Notes: a model not told the origin generated them from the letters alone. 64,000 bases of DNA from an uncultured Clostridia bacterium (GCA_934271245.1 CAKQQY010000002.1:62001-126000); one strand, 5' to 3'; positions 52,458 to 61,080 are shown, numbered from the stretch's first letter. Numbers and translations: made by a program.

Positions 52458-53648
52458 TTAAACGGTGTAATAAACTTTAACGAAAGCGGGTTTTTCTTCT
52501 CCCCTTACCGCAAAAGAAAAGGCTTTTCCGAAAATTTTAACTTCTTTTACGGAATACCCTTCGTCGAAGGCTATCGCCGTCACGTCCTTTTCCGAACGGA
52601 TTTCGAGCGAAAACTTCTTTTTGCAGGAAGCGGAAACGGAATAAATCCTTTTAACTTTCGTCGTGTCGAAATCGTTGTAACCGAACGCCGCCGAAAACTC
52701 GGCTTTGTCGTACCCGAAAGAAATTTTTCCTACGGTACTTTCGGCAGAATCGAAAAACAATCCGTCGGAAAACATTAAATCGCCCGACGGGGTCAGGAAA
52801 GATTTTTCCGAAAGAAAATCGTAAACGAAAAGATATCCTTTCCCCGAAACCACTATCGGCAGACAGTATTTCGCGTCCGCCAAAAAGGCTTCGCCCGAAA
52901 CGGAATATTTAACGTCTTTAAGCGCAACCTTTATTTTCTTTAACCGATTATCGGAAAAGACGAAAAGGTATCCGCCGCCCGTGAACGCAAACCCGTCCGT
53001 GAACGCCGCCACGGAAAAATTATCCGCGACGAAAGGCTCTGTTAACACTTCGGATAACGAATAAAAATTGTCGCTGTCCGTCGGGGCAACGGCGTCAAGA
53101 CCGTTTCGTTTTAAAACGTATAACTTTTTGCCTACGGGGATAAGTTTAATCACTTCCCCTTTGACGGAAATATACCCTTCGTTTTCCGCGAGAGTAAAAT
53201 CTTTTTCCCCGTCGTAACGTTTTCCGAAGAACACTTTGTCGCCCGAAAAAGAAAATAACGCGCCGTCGAGATTGACGTACCCTTCGCCGCCGAAGAGAGT
53301 AATAAAAGAAGAATTTTTATCCGATAAAACCGCTCTGCCGCAAGAAGCGAATCCGACCCCGACTTTGCCGTTTTCGGTAATTTCTATAAGGTCGGGTTCT
53401 TCCGTAAAGACGGTTTTGGAAAAGGTCTTTATTTTTCCGTCGGACAAACGGTAAATTCTGCCGTCCGAACAGTAAAAATAAACGTTTCCCTTATACCCGT
53501 AAAGTTTAACGGGCAGAACGTTTTTTGGGAAAGATACCGCCGCGGCGTTCAGTTTAACCGCGGTCTGAACTTCCGCCGCGTCGGAGAAGTTGTCGATCGT
53601 GTAATCGCGGTATTTTACCGCGACTTCGGAAAAACGGTGTAATTTCAT
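52458..53648 (-). CDS. Propeller-like phage structural protein (possible neck/nozzle)
   Basis: 396 residues with no signal peptide or membrane segment. Short repeated strands such as GNVYFYCSDGRIYRLSDGKI, GYVNLDGALFSFSGDKVFFG and FTGGGYLFVFSDNRL suggest a beta-propeller. It starts at the stop of the connector-like gene. In podoviruses, nozzle/hub proteins such as T7 gp12 and P22 gp10 occupy this place. Identity is inferred from fold impression and order. Confidence 0.6.
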   Translation of the reverse strand: MKLHRFSEVAVKYRDYTIDNFSDAAEVQTAVKLNAAAVSFPKNVLPVKLYGYKGNVYFYCSDGRIYRLSDGKIKTFSKTVFTEEPDLIEITENGKVGVGFASCGRAVLSDKNSSFITLFGGEGYVNLDGALFSFSGDKVFFGKRYDGEKDFTLAENEGYISVKGEVIKLIPVGKKLYVLKRNGLDAVAPTDSDNFYSLSEVLTEPFVADNFSVAAFTDGFAFTGGGYLFVFSDNRLKKIKVALKDVKYSVSGEAFLADAKYCLPIVVSGKGYLFVYDFLSEKSFLTPSGDLMFSDGLFFDSAESTVGKISFGYDKAEFSAAFGYNDFDTTKVKRIYSVSASCKKKFSLEIRSEKDVTAIAFDEGYSVKEVKIFGKAFSFAVRGEEKPAFVKVYYTV

Positions 53649-54220
53649 TATATAAAACTCCTTTCTTTAATCCTTTTGTTTTCGGGTTTAACGAACTCGC
53701 AGAGAGAGTTTACGAACCTGTTCCGCCACATAACGCTTTCGTCGAAGTTTTTTTCGGTAAGACAATATTCGGCGCAAACGCCGTAAGCCGTTATGCGAAG
53801 CGGAATATCTTCTTTAAAAGCGACCGTTTCGTCAAGTCCGTAATTCGGGGGCGAAAATCTGTAAGTGATAACCGCCGCGCTTTCCGATACTTCGATACCG
53901 TCGAATCCCGAAACGTAAGGAATTTCTCTGCCCGCAGCGTTTTCCACCCTTTTGATTTCGGTAACGTTTTCGGACAACTCCGAAAATAAAATTTTACCGT
54001 TTACCGTATTTTTCGTTTCGGTTTTTATCATCGGAAAATAAGTGCAGGCGAGTTCGTTTACTATAATGTTGGCGCAAAGGGTTAAAAGGTTTGTTTCCTT
54101 TACCCCCGCTTCGTCGCCGCCTGAAATTCCGCCCGTTCCGTCGGTTTTTGCGAGCAACGTCAAAACGTCGTACAGCCCGAGATAGGTAGCCGAAAGTTTA
54201 ACGATTTCTTTAATGGTCAT
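53648..54220 (-). CDS. Head-completion/connector-like protein
   Basis: 190 residues. A mostly helical protein with MTIKEIVKLSATYLGLYDVL, LLTLCANIIVNELACTYFPM and a C-terminal helix VMWRNRFVNSLCEFV. Size and position after the capsid gene match P22 gp4-type head-completion proteins or other connectors, without a recognised motif. Start after AAGGA. A stem-loop at 54241-54275 separates it from the capsid gene. Confidence 0.6.
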   Translation of the reverse strand: MTIKEIVKLSATYLGLYDVLTLLAKTDGTGGISGGDEAGVKETNLLTLCANIIVNELACTYFPMIKTETKNTVNGKILFSELSENVTEIKRVENAAGREIPYVSGFDGIEVSESAAVITYRFSPPNYGLDETVAFKEDIPLRITAYGVCAEYCLTEKNFDESVMWRNRFVNSLCEFVKPENKRIKERSFI

Positions 54221-54240
54221 ATAAGCACCCGTCCTTTTTC

Positions 54241-54275
54241 CGCGAACGGCCGAGGCTTTTTGCCCCGGCTTCGCG
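54241..54275 (-). other. GC-rich stem-loop between capsid and connector genes
   Basis: The outer arms CGCGAA and TTCGCG and inner arms rich in CCG/CGG pair around a T-rich loop with small mismatches. The sequence after it on the minus strand (GGAAAAAGGACGG) is not U-rich. It probably dampens or processes the message so that capsid protein exceeds the downstream minor proteins. Confidence 0.55.
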
Positions 54276-54295
54276 AAAGTAAAAATTTATTATAA

Positions 54296-55471
54296 TTACG
54301 CTTCGGTAATACCGGAAAGCATACCCTGACCGATAGGTCTTGCGCAGATAAGTTCCGCGTATTTAACCAAAGTAGCGGTGTAAACGGGTTTCCCGGCGAT
54401 TTGTTTTAACACTTTGCCGTCCTCGGCTTCTATCCACTGCCAGTCGCAGAGTTGATTCAAAGTAAAGTCGTCGGTGTTCAACAAATACATCGTTCCGTCG
54501 GGGCAGAATCTGTCGGCGACGATGGGAATACCGTTGTAACTCATCGCGATATATCCGCCCGAAAGGGTTGCGGTGTCGATGTTTCTGTTGTTGGTCGCAA
54601 AGAGTTTTTGTAAAGCCCTTCTTACGCCCCAGGAGCAAACGATAAAGTTTACCGCCGCGCCGCTGTTTTCTTCGATGGTGTCTAACGCCGTCTGAATAAC
54701 CGTTTCGGAAATGGCGCCTACTTCGCCCTTTTTGTAAGGGGTAAGCCAGGAATGATCGGCGCGGGTCAGACCGTATAAAGTCGTACCGGAACCGAAAATC
54801 GCGCCGAGTCCCGTGATTTCGTTATTATAAGAACCCTGAACGGTCACGATGCTGCCGACGGGGACTTCGGTAGCGGTAAGCGCGCTGCCCGAAACGGTGA
54901 TTTTTTTGTTTACCCTGTCTACTTTAAGAATTCTTCTCGACGCCGCGCCGGAAATAGCCGCGCCCGCGGAAGTTCTGAAATCGACGGTCATGCCTTCGAT
55001 AACGTTTTTAACGGAATCGAGAGTGAAAACGCCGTTAGCGATAGCGGAAACCGCGCCGAGTTTACCGGTACCGTCGCCGTAGAGCATTCTGCCGAAGTTA
55101 AAGGAACTTGCCTTTAACAATCCTTCCATTTCGGCGTTTAATAAACTGACGAAAGCGCCGGCGTTGTTTTCGGAAGCCCTTACCGCCTTGTCGGAAATTT
55201 CGATAGTACCGTAAAGGTTTTTAAGGGTAGAAACGAACTGTTCGTAGTTGTTTCCGTAAGACTCGGGGAGGTTGCCGTCTTCGGTACCCGCGCCCACGCC
55301 GCCGTTCATACCGTAAACGGCGAGTTTTCTGACTTCTTTGCCCCATACGTCTTCGGAAGTCATTTTGATAGCGGCTAAAAGCGGATTGATTTTCAGGTTA
55401 AGTTGTTCCGCGACCGCGTCGAGATAAAAAGTTTTTAACGCTTTGTCGGCGTTAGATAAAGTTACTGCCAT
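54296..55471 (-). CDS. Phage major capsid protein
   Basis: 391 residues, intact. LSNADKALKTFYLDAVAEQL, the GMNGGVGAGTEDGNLPESYG loop, VSTLKNLYGTIEISDKAVRA and RMLYGDGTG are features of a coat-protein family common in Clostridia phages and prophages with the HK97 fold. The C-terminal part has MSYNGIPIVADRFCPDG. It forms the icosahedral shell. No maturation protease is seen; a separate scaffold gene lies upstream. Confidence 0.88.
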   Translation of the reverse strand: MAVTLSNADKALKTFYLDAVAEQLNLKINPLLAAIKMTSEDVWGKEVRKLAVYGMNGGVGAGTEDGNLPESYGNNYEQFVSTLKNLYGTIEISDKAVRASENNAGAFVSLLNAEMEGLLKASSFNFGRMLYGDGTGKLGAVSAIANGVFTLDSVKNVIEGMTVDFRTSAGAAISGAASRRILKVDRVNKKITVSGSALTATEVPVGSIVTVQGSYNNEITGLGAIFGSGTTLYGLTRADHSWLTPYKKGEVGAISETVIQTALDTIEENSGAAVNFIVCSWGVRRALQKLFATNNRNIDTATLSGGYIAMSYNGIPIVADRFCPDGTMYLLNTDDFTLNQLCDWQWIEAEDGKVLKQIAGKPVYTATLVKYAELICARPIGQGMLSGITEA

Positions 55472-55495
55472 AATTTCTCCTTAAAAAAATAACGA

Positions 55496-55930
55496 TTAGT
55501 TTTTGTCCGTAAGCAATTCTTTGGCGAGAATCCCCGCTTCGGAAAGGCTTTTGGGTTTGGAAACGGGAGTCGTCACGCCGACTCCGTTGTCCGATAAAAC
55601 GACGGCGTTCTGTTTAGAACCGATAACCCCTTTGAGATAATCTTCCAGAATTTTACGTTTGTCCTCTTCGGTTACGGTTTTAACCGCCGCCGCGCCGCTT
55701 ACTTCCGTCGGGACGGAAACGTCCGACTTGTCGGCGGAAAGTTTTCCTTCCAACTCTTTTATTTTCTGACAGCGTTTGGTAAACTCAGACTGTAAAGAAT
55801 TGTAGGCGTCGAGAAGCGAATCGACGCTTTTGAATTTACCTAATGAGACGCCGTTTTCGCCGCTGTTTTTTATAGCCGATTCGTCGGCGTCGGGCGTAAC
55901 GGTCGTTTGTTCATCGATAATATCGTTCAT
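55496..55930 (-). CDS. Phage scaffolding protein
   Basis: 144 residues, acidic and low in hydrophobic residues. The block KFKSVDSLLDAYNSLQSEFT, then KRCQKIKELEGKL, is a scaffold-type helix seen in many phages, followed by a Ser/Val-rich linker and a C-terminal helix (EEDKRKILEDYL). It is placed between portal and capsid, as expected. No Ser-protease motif. It overlaps the portal gene end by 4 nt. Confidence 0.8.
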   Translation of the reverse strand: MNDIIDEQTTVTPDADESAIKNSGENGVSLGKFKSVDSLLDAYNSLQSEFTKRCQKIKELEGKLSADKSDVSVPTEVSGAAAVKTVTEEDKRKILEDYLKGVIGSKQNAVVLSDNGVGVTTPVSKPKSLSEAGILAKELLTDKN

Positions 55931-57777
55931 AAATTTTCTCCTTTTTCTTTTTCGGTATTTTCCGCTCTCGCTTTATGCGCGGCGATATGAGCGAACAGCC
56001 TTTCTTTTTCGTCCGGCTTTAATTCGTCGTATTCGCAAAGAACGTATCTTATGTGTTCGTCCGCGTGAACCGCGTCGTCGTCGATAATTTCTATATCGAG
56101 ACCTTGTTTTCTTATAATTTCGTTTTCTTTGCGCGCCTTGTTTTCCTGCAAGACGGAAATACCTTTTTTATAATCGAGTTCTTTATAACCCAATAAACTC
56201 AATATTTTTTCTTTGACCGAAGGACGAACGGAACCGTCTTCCGAGAATAAAAGTCCCGATTCGTACAACTTGAAAATCATTTCTTTTTTCTGCGTTTCGG
56301 TATAGATAAGTTCGTTCTCGTTTTCCGCGTACACGTCGTCGGAATCGGCGGCGGAACTGTCCGCGTAAACAATCTTCGAAGCGTCGAACTCGTCCTGATA
56401 CTTAACCGCCTTAACCCCCGAAAGGAACTGCGAGTAAAGCCTTAACGCGAGTTTTGCGGCTTTTAAGTAACACGAACGTATGGTTTCCGCGTAGCGGACC
56501 AGCCTTTCGTTGTCCTGACGGATAAGAATTTCCAACGCGCTGCCGCTGGAAATGCCCGCGTTTTTGGAACTTGAAGAAACGTCGCTCACGCCGCTTATGG
56601 TAACGAATTCGTTAAGCAACTTGTTTTCTTCTTCGGTAAAATCGGGCGGCATAACGGCGTCGGTCATCATTTCGGGGGGATTTGCCCCCTGCCTGTAAAC
56701 CAGAACTTTCCCGGGGTTTAACCCTTCTTCGGATAAGTCGTCGGTATCCACCGAACCGTCCTCCACCGTCATAACCCCCATCGAAAGCCTGTTTAAGAAC
56801 TCGTGTTTTCTGTTTTTTACGGCGTTGTACGCTCTCTGTACGGGGATAAGCCTTTCGATAACGCTTGCGCCGAAGAAACTTCCCGAAACGAAAACGGAAG
56901 TCTGTTTCACGAAAGGAAAGGTTCTGTTTTTGTTGTCGCCGTTAAGGTAAGGCAACTCGCCGTAATAAAGAAGTTTTCCGCCGGCAACGGTAATAAGCCT
57001 GCCGTTCGGGAATTCCGAACAAGGCGCTTCGTACTTTTCCATAACGAGCGCGTATTCCGAAGAATCGTTTTTGTTTTTATCGGAATATACGCCGCCGTAA
57101 AGACTGCCGTCGCAATCGGGCGAAACGGTTACGCCGTATAAATCGAAAATATCGGAAACGTTCACCGCTTTCGCGTGGATAACGCTCTTGCAGTTTTCGA
57201 GTTTTTCGGTATAAAGATTGTCGGGGAAAATTTCGAAAGGAGAAACGGGTAAAATTTTAACTTCCCCTTCGAAAACGTCTTTCCCGTCTTTAAATCCGAT
57301 TTTGTTGCCGCCGTCGTTATCCCACACGATTTTGTAAAAACCCGTGCCGCAGGTTTCCGACCATGCGGTGACTTCTTTCGCGACTTCTTCCATTTTGTTT
57401 ACTTTGAAAGCGCCGCTTATAAGTTTTTCGGCGACGCCCGCTTTCATAACGTCATCGTCGTCCTCGGAACGCGGTCTTACGGCGATAATGGGCGAAACTT
57501 TGGCGAGTTTAGCGAGCCGCGATTCCATAATGGGGGCGATATGATTGTAAACGCCTCTGCTTTGCCAGAAGAATCTGCTTTCTTCCTGCGAGATTTCTCC
57601 CCTTGCGTTTACGTCGCAATACTGGTTGCCGTTGAGAAAATTAACGTTTAATTCCCATTTGCGTTCCAGGGTCAGTCTTGCGGCTCTTCTTTTCTTGAAA
57701 TCTTCCGTAACTTCCGCAACGATTTCTTCGACGAACCTTTTTTCGTCGTTTTTTGTTGAGTTGATTTTGTCCTGCAC
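55927..57777 (-). CDS. Phage portal protein
   Basis: 616 residues. The start is a GTG at 57777 after AAAGGAG. It has the portal pattern: KWELNVNFLNGNQYCDVN, QSRGVYNHIAPIMESRLAKL, the PVQRAYNAVKNRKHEFLNRL wing, DDLSEEGLNPGKVLVYRQG and SSSKNAGISSGSALEILIRQ stem, then a C-terminal acidic region. At 616 residues it is nearer the P22-like size than the shorter HK97-type portals. It forms the dodecameric DNA gateway. The start lies inside the upstream small gene (106-nt overlap). Confidence 0.88.
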   Translation of the reverse strand: MQDKINSTKNDEKRFVEEIVAEVTEDFKKRRAARLTLERKWELNVNFLNGNQYCDVNARGEISQEESRFFWQSRGVYNHIAPIMESRLAKLAKVSPIIAVRPRSEDDDDVMKAGVAEKLISGAFKVNKMEEVAKEVTAWSETCGTGFYKIVWDNDGGNKIGFKDGKDVFEGEVKILPVSPFEIFPDNLYTEKLENCKSVIHAKAVNVSDIFDLYGVTVSPDCDGSLYGGVYSDKNKNDSSEYALVMEKYEAPCSEFPNGRLITVAGGKLLYYGELPYLNGDNKNRTFPFVKQTSVFVSGSFFGASVIERLIPVQRAYNAVKNRKHEFLNRLSMGVMTVEDGSVDTDDLSEEGLNPGKVLVYRQGANPPEMMTDAVMPPDFTEEENKLLNEFVTISGVSDVSSSSKNAGISSGSALEILIRQDNERLVRYAETIRSCYLKAAKLALRLYSQFLSGVKAVKYQDEFDASKIVYADSSAADSDDVYAENENELIYTETQKKEMIFKLYESGLLFSEDGSVRPSVKEKILSLLGYKELDYKKGISVLQENKARKENEIIRKQGLDIEIIDDDAVHADEHIRYVLCEYDELKPDEKERLFAHIAAHKARAENTEKEKGENL

Positions 57778-58079
57778 TTTTTAATCTCCTTTCGGTTGTT
57801 GTATTTTTCTGCGATAAGATTAAGCAATCTCTCTTTTTCCGTCTGTAATTCTTCGTCGGAAAGTTCGGTAACGGAAACCGATTCGCCGAGTAAAAGTTTT
57901 ATGGCGGAAAGGTCGGGCGGAACGTTCTTTTTTGTAATTTTCCTTTTGGAAAGCCTTACTTCGCCTTCTTCCCCGAGCGAATATTCTTCCACCGTTTCCG
58001 TTTCGAGATAACCGAGAGCGCGCTTTACTATCGCCGAAGTGATTTTGTCTTTCTGATTTTCAGTAATGTCGTTTTTCAT
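57672..58079 (-). CDS. Small phage protein between terminase and portal (possible small terminase)
   Basis: 135 residues. DKITSAIVKRALGYLETETV, EEYSLGEEGEVRLSKRKITK and KNVPPDLSAIKLLLGE resemble small proteins found beside terminases in Clostridia prophages, some annotated as small terminase subunits. The last 35 residues are very basic (TKSTQQKTTKKGSSKKSLRK) and come from the other frame of the portal start, so the natural protein may once have ended near residue 100. Small-terminase identity is uncertain. Confidence 0.65.
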   Translation of the reverse strand: MKNDITENQKDKITSAIVKRALGYLETETVEEYSLGEEGEVRLSKRKITKKNVPPDLSAIKLLLGESVSVTELSDEELQTEKERLLNLIAEKYNNRKEIKKCRTKSTQQKTTKKGSSKKSLRKLRKISRKEEPQD

Positions 58080-59505
58080 TGCGAATTTGTCTGCACAATC
58101 TCTCCTTATGTTTTTGAATAAAACTTTTTTGCGGTTTTTCCGTAACGCCTTTGGGGCGGGTCATAAGATAATATCTCAACTCGTCCAGAGCGTGGTCGTC
58201 GTATTTTTTCGGACGTTCCCCTTCTCCCCACCAGTAACTTTTCAGTTCGCGGATAAGGTTTACGCACGTTTTGAATATATAAATATTTGGTTTGCCGTTG
58301 TCTTTTCCGAGATAACCTTTCACCGTCTGAATACCCGAAAACAAATCTTTGTTGACTCTCGGGTCGGCAAGGATACCGTTGTCGTAAAAAAGTTCGGTAA
58401 CGCTTTTTTCGGAAGCGAGCGTTTTTTGGTTCGCTGCGGAATCGATAAGGGCGCGGATTCTTCCCGAGCCGTCTTTTTTCCAGCCGAGCCTTTCGGAAAT
58501 CTCTTTTATTTTTTCCGAATGATAGATAACGTCTTTGCCCGCTTCGAAATGCTCGGCGACTACGTAAACGTTGTCGTCGCCGTCCACGCAATACCAGTGC
58601 GCGGATAACGGATTGTTAAGTCCGGGGTCAATGGAAATAACGTCCTGCCATTCTGGCGGAATATCCGAAAAAGGCTCGATAACGTGGAAATTCTCGTCGA
58701 ATTCGGGATATACGAGCCCCACGCTTTCGCGGAATCTTCCGTACCGCCTGCTTTCCAACTGGTCGGGCGATAAACTCGCCGTAAGACTTTTTATCTCTTC
58801 TTCGTCAAGATAAGGGTTATCCGCCCATTCCATAAACTCGTACCACACTTCGGAAGAATTGCCGGAGTTTAAGAAAATCTCGTCGTAAATAAAGGTAAGT
58901 CCTTTTAACGGGGTCATCGTTCCGAAAATATCCCCTTTTTTGTCCAGAACTCTCATTTTGCACTCGTCGTAGATATCTTTCGGCGGTTCTTCGTCGAACC
59001 AGACGTAATCGAGCGAACTCCCCTGAAACTTTTCCCTTCCCTGGTCGCAACTTTTAAACCCTATAACTGAAATGCCGCCGAAAACGTTTTTTACTCTTAT
59101 CTGGTCGATAACGCCGTATTCGGGGCTGTCTTTTTTGCCCGAAAGCATCGTAATTCCTTCGATTTTAGACGGGTTAAGGTAATGAAGCACCTTTTTCTGC
59201 GCGACGTCCCTTTGAACCTGTTGCGAAAGCGACACCACCCAGCCGAACGTGTCTTTTCTGTTCTCGCGGTAAGGGTGAACTCCGAGAGCCGTATATACGG
59301 TTTCCACCGCGCCGCACTCGGTTTTGCCGCTTCTGTTGCCGCCGAAAACCCACCTGTTTTTTTTAGGGCATTTGTGAAAAGCCACTTGCTTTAAGTGAAC
59401 CTTGTCGCCCGAATTGTAGTTTTCGAGATTGCGGAAAGAATTTCTTCTTTTTTGTTCGGCTTCTATTTCGAGAATTCTGTAAATCAGGTCGTTCATAATC
59501 GACAA
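58060..59505 (-). CDS. Phage terminase large subunit
   Basis: 481 residues. The start is TTG at 59505 (AAAAGG, 5-nt gap), with an ATG at 59496 as alternative. The Walker A is GGNRSGKT (55-62), the Walker B VWFDEE (168-173). The RNase-H nuclease domain begins VISIDPGLNNPLSAHWY (Asp 293) and ends near KKYDDHALDELRYYL. It packages DNA. All motifs are intact, so it could be active. First gene of the operon. Confidence 0.93.
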   Translation of the reverse strand: MSIMNDLIYRILEIEAEQKRRNSFRNLENYNSGDKVHLKQVAFHKCPKKNRWVFGGNRSGKTECGAVETVYTALGVHPYRENRKDTFGWVVSLSQQVQRDVAQKKVLHYLNPSKIEGITMLSGKKDSPEYGVIDQIRVKNVFGGISVIGFKSCDQGREKFQGSSLDYVWFDEEPPKDIYDECKMRVLDKKGDIFGTMTPLKGLTFIYDEIFLNSGNSSEVWYEFMEWADNPYLDEEEIKSLTASLSPDQLESRRYGRFRESVGLVYPEFDENFHVIEPFSDIPPEWQDVISIDPGLNNPLSAHWYCVDGDDNVYVVAEHFEAGKDVIYHSEKIKEISERLGWKKDGSGRIRALIDSAANQKTLASEKSVTELFYDNGILADPRVNKDLFSGIQTVKGYLGKDNGKPNIYIFKTCVNLIRELKSYWWGEGERPKKYDDHALDELRYYLMTRPKGVTEKPQKSFIQKHKERLCRQIRNEKRHY

Positions 59506-59533
59506 ATTATCCTTTTAATAGCGATATACCGAC

Positions 59534-59562
59534 TTTAAAAGTAGTCGTCGGTACTGTAAAAT
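59534..59562 (+). promoter_or_regulatory. Possible promoter of the 237-residue surface protein
   Basis: TTTAAA (59534-59539), 17 nt, TAAAAT (59557-59562). Both boxes are weak matches. The gene starts 34 nt downstream, after AAAGGGGG. The divergent terminase promoter could not be resolved. Confidence 0.5.
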
Positions 59563-59595
59563 AACTTTTATCCGACGAAATAAAGGGGGTAAAAA

Positions 59596-60309
59596 ATGAA
59601 AAAGTTATTTTTAATATGTTTATCTTTGATATTTCTGACGACGCCTGCGGTTATCCGTACGGCATACGCCCGAAACGAATATATGCGGGTAATCACGCAG
59701 GACACCGCCTTTTACCGCTCGGAAGACCTTTCCGAACGGGTGTTTTATCTGCCGTATACGTACTACGTAAAACTCGATTCGGTAAACGGCAACGTCGCGC
59801 ATATAGAATGTTCGGTGAAGGGCGGCGCGCTTATCATCGACGGTTACGCCGAATACGATAAACTTTTCGCCGACGACCTGTCGGTGGAAAATCCCTATCC
59901 CGATATTACGTTAAAAACCTGCCGTTCCGCCGTTTTGTACTCGGACAGAACCTTAAAGAACGCCGTTCAGTACGTGTTCAGCGACAGAGAACTGTACTAT
60001 TACGGAAACGAAACGGACGACGGCGGAAACAACGTGTATTTCGTGGGTTATAACGGAAGATTAGGCTACGTTGCCGAAAGCGACGTGTACCCCTTCGCCG
60101 TTCCGAATCACCCGAATCCTCTGACTTTCATAAAAGAAGACGAGAAACCGCCCGAAGAAGATAAACCGGACTCTGTTGGAACGGAAAGTTTAAGAATAGT
60201 CATCATCGCGCTTTTAGCCGCTTCGGGGTTGATATCTCTCCTCATCATCGTCCGGAAGAAAGACACTGCAACCGCCGTAACTTTTTACGACGATAACGAT
60301 TACGAATAG
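59596..60309 (+). CDS. Secreted, membrane-anchored protein with SH3-like domains
   Basis: 237 residues. Signal peptide LFLICLSLIFLTTPAVIRTA, likely cut after AYA. Two SH3-like units are suggested: ITQDTAFYRSEDLSERVFYL (about 35-100) and SAVLYSDRTLKNAVQYVFSD (about 110-170). Near the C-terminus a membrane segment IVIIALLAASGLISLLIIV is followed by RKKDTATAVTF. It resembles the C-terminal part of the 753-residue protein at 61442-63703. It could bind the cell wall. Convergent to the regulator (2-nt gap). Confidence 0.75.
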   Translation: MKKLFLICLSLIFLTTPAVIRTAYARNEYMRVITQDTAFYRSEDLSERVFYLPYTYYVKLDSVNGNVAHIECSVKGGALIIDGYAEYDKLFADDLSVENPYPDITLKTCRSAVLYSDRTLKNAVQYVFSDRELYYYGNETDDGGNNVYFVGYNGRLGYVAESDVYPFAVPNHPNPLTFIKEDEKPPEEDKPDSVGTESLRIVIIALLAASGLISLLIIVRKKDTATAVTFYDDNDYE

Positions 60310-60311
60310 CC

Positions 60312-60827
60312 CTACGCGGAAACGGAACGGGGTCTTTCCGATCTTTTCTTCCGTTCGAAAGTGTCCTTGCCCTTTTTAAGAATTTCTTCTCTTTCCTTAA
60401 CCGTTTTTACGAGTTCTCTGAAAAAGGCGATTTCCATGCAGTTGTCTTTGAACCATTCGTCGCACACACCTTCGCACTCCAATAAAAAACCTATTTTCTT
60501 TTCTATTTTATAAATCTGACGGAAAAACTCTTTCCCCTGCTTAATATCGCAGGAATTTTTATTCCCCGTCTTAAAATACTTTTTGTCAAGACAAGCAACG
60601 TCTTCTTCCGAAAAGTTTTTTAAAACCGCGTCGGAAACTTTTTTAAGTTCGGTAACGACGCCTTTCTGAAGAGCAAGTTCGACCATTTTATAACACTGAC
60701 GCTCGCAAGGCGAAAAGTCGTACATGGAAGCGACGGCTTTTCTCGCCATGAGTTCGGTTATCTGGTCGGCAAGTTCGTCCAGATGCGGATAGGAATACAA
60801 AATTGCTTTAACGTATAAGTTGTTCAT
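60312..60827 (-). CDS. Phage-type late-transcription regulator-like protein
   Basis: About 171 residues. The frame is open to 60890, but the upstream promoter would then lie inside the gene; AAAGGAG precedes the ATG at 60827 (MNNLYVKAILYSYPHLDELA). Further features: YDFSPCERQCYKMVELALQK and SEEDVACLDKKYFKT, a helical, sigma-like arrangement as in RinA/ArpU-type phage late regulators; the C-terminus is basic (ERKKRSERPRSVSA). By place next to the head operon it may control it. I cannot assign a firm family. Confidence 0.6.
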   Translation of the reverse strand: MNNLYVKAILYSYPHLDELADQITELMARKAVASMYDFSPCERQCYKMVELALQKGVVTELKKVSDAVLKNFSEEDVACLDKKYFKTGNKNSCDIKQGKEFFRQIYKIEKKIGFLLECEGVCDEWFKDNCMEIAFFRELVKTVKEREEILKKGKDTFERKKRSERPRSVSA

Positions 60828-60869
60828 AAGAACGCTCCTTTTGTGCGGATTTCCCGCGTGTTTACCCAG

Positions 60870-60897
60870 ATTGTAATACGGAACTTTCAATAGTCAA
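60870..60897 (-). promoter_or_regulatory. Promoter of the phage-type regulator
   Basis: On the minus strand, TTGACT (60897-60892), 16 nt, TACAAT (60875-60870). The transcript would begin near 60863, 36 nt before the ATG at 60827. Confidence 0.75.
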
Positions 60898-60915
60898 GAT
60901 TGTTGTGACATATTT

Positions 60916-60945
60916 TTGTACAAAATTCAAATATTGTACAAAATT
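60916..60945. repeat. Two 12-bp direct repeats, operator-like
   Basis: TTGTACAAAATT occurs at 60916-60927 and again at 60934-60945, separated by CAAATA (18-bp period). Each holds the palindrome TTGTACAA. They lie just upstream of the -35 box of the regulator promoter. A related ATGTACAAAAA lies at 61405-61415 near the next gene's promoter. Confidence 0.8.
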
Positions 60946-60968
60946 ACTTAAAAAATGCCATAAACGGC

Positions 60969-60997
60969 TTGACAATTGCCATTTTCGGGATTATTAT
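60969..60997 (+). promoter_or_regulatory. Strong plus-strand promoter in the 61-kb intergenic region
   Basis: TTGACA (60969-60974), 17 nt, TATTAT (60992-60997). Predicted start near 61004, just before the LexA-type box. No gene starts with a good ribosome site close downstream. Confidence 0.75.
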
Positions 60998-61008
60998 GAA
61001 AAATTTCC

Positions 61009-61022
61009 CGAACATTTGTTCG
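61009..61022. promoter_or_regulatory. LexA (SOS)-type operator
   Basis: CGAACATTTGTTCG matches the Firmicutes SOS-box consensus CGAAC-N4-GTTCG exactly. It sits directly after the predicted start from the 60969-60997 promoter and overlaps the possible -35 of a second TATAAT at 61040-61045. No lexA or recA gene is in the window. Confidence 0.75.
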
Positions 61023-61080
61023 TGTTTGTTCGCATTTAATATAATACTTCGCCTTGCACGAAACTGTCATATTAAGCAAA

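Noticed and set aside
51547..59505. Phage genes as part of an R-type bacteriocin or contractile injection system
   Set aside because: There are capsid, portal and terminase genes but no sheath, tube, baseplate or tail-fibre genes, the opposite of a tailocin.
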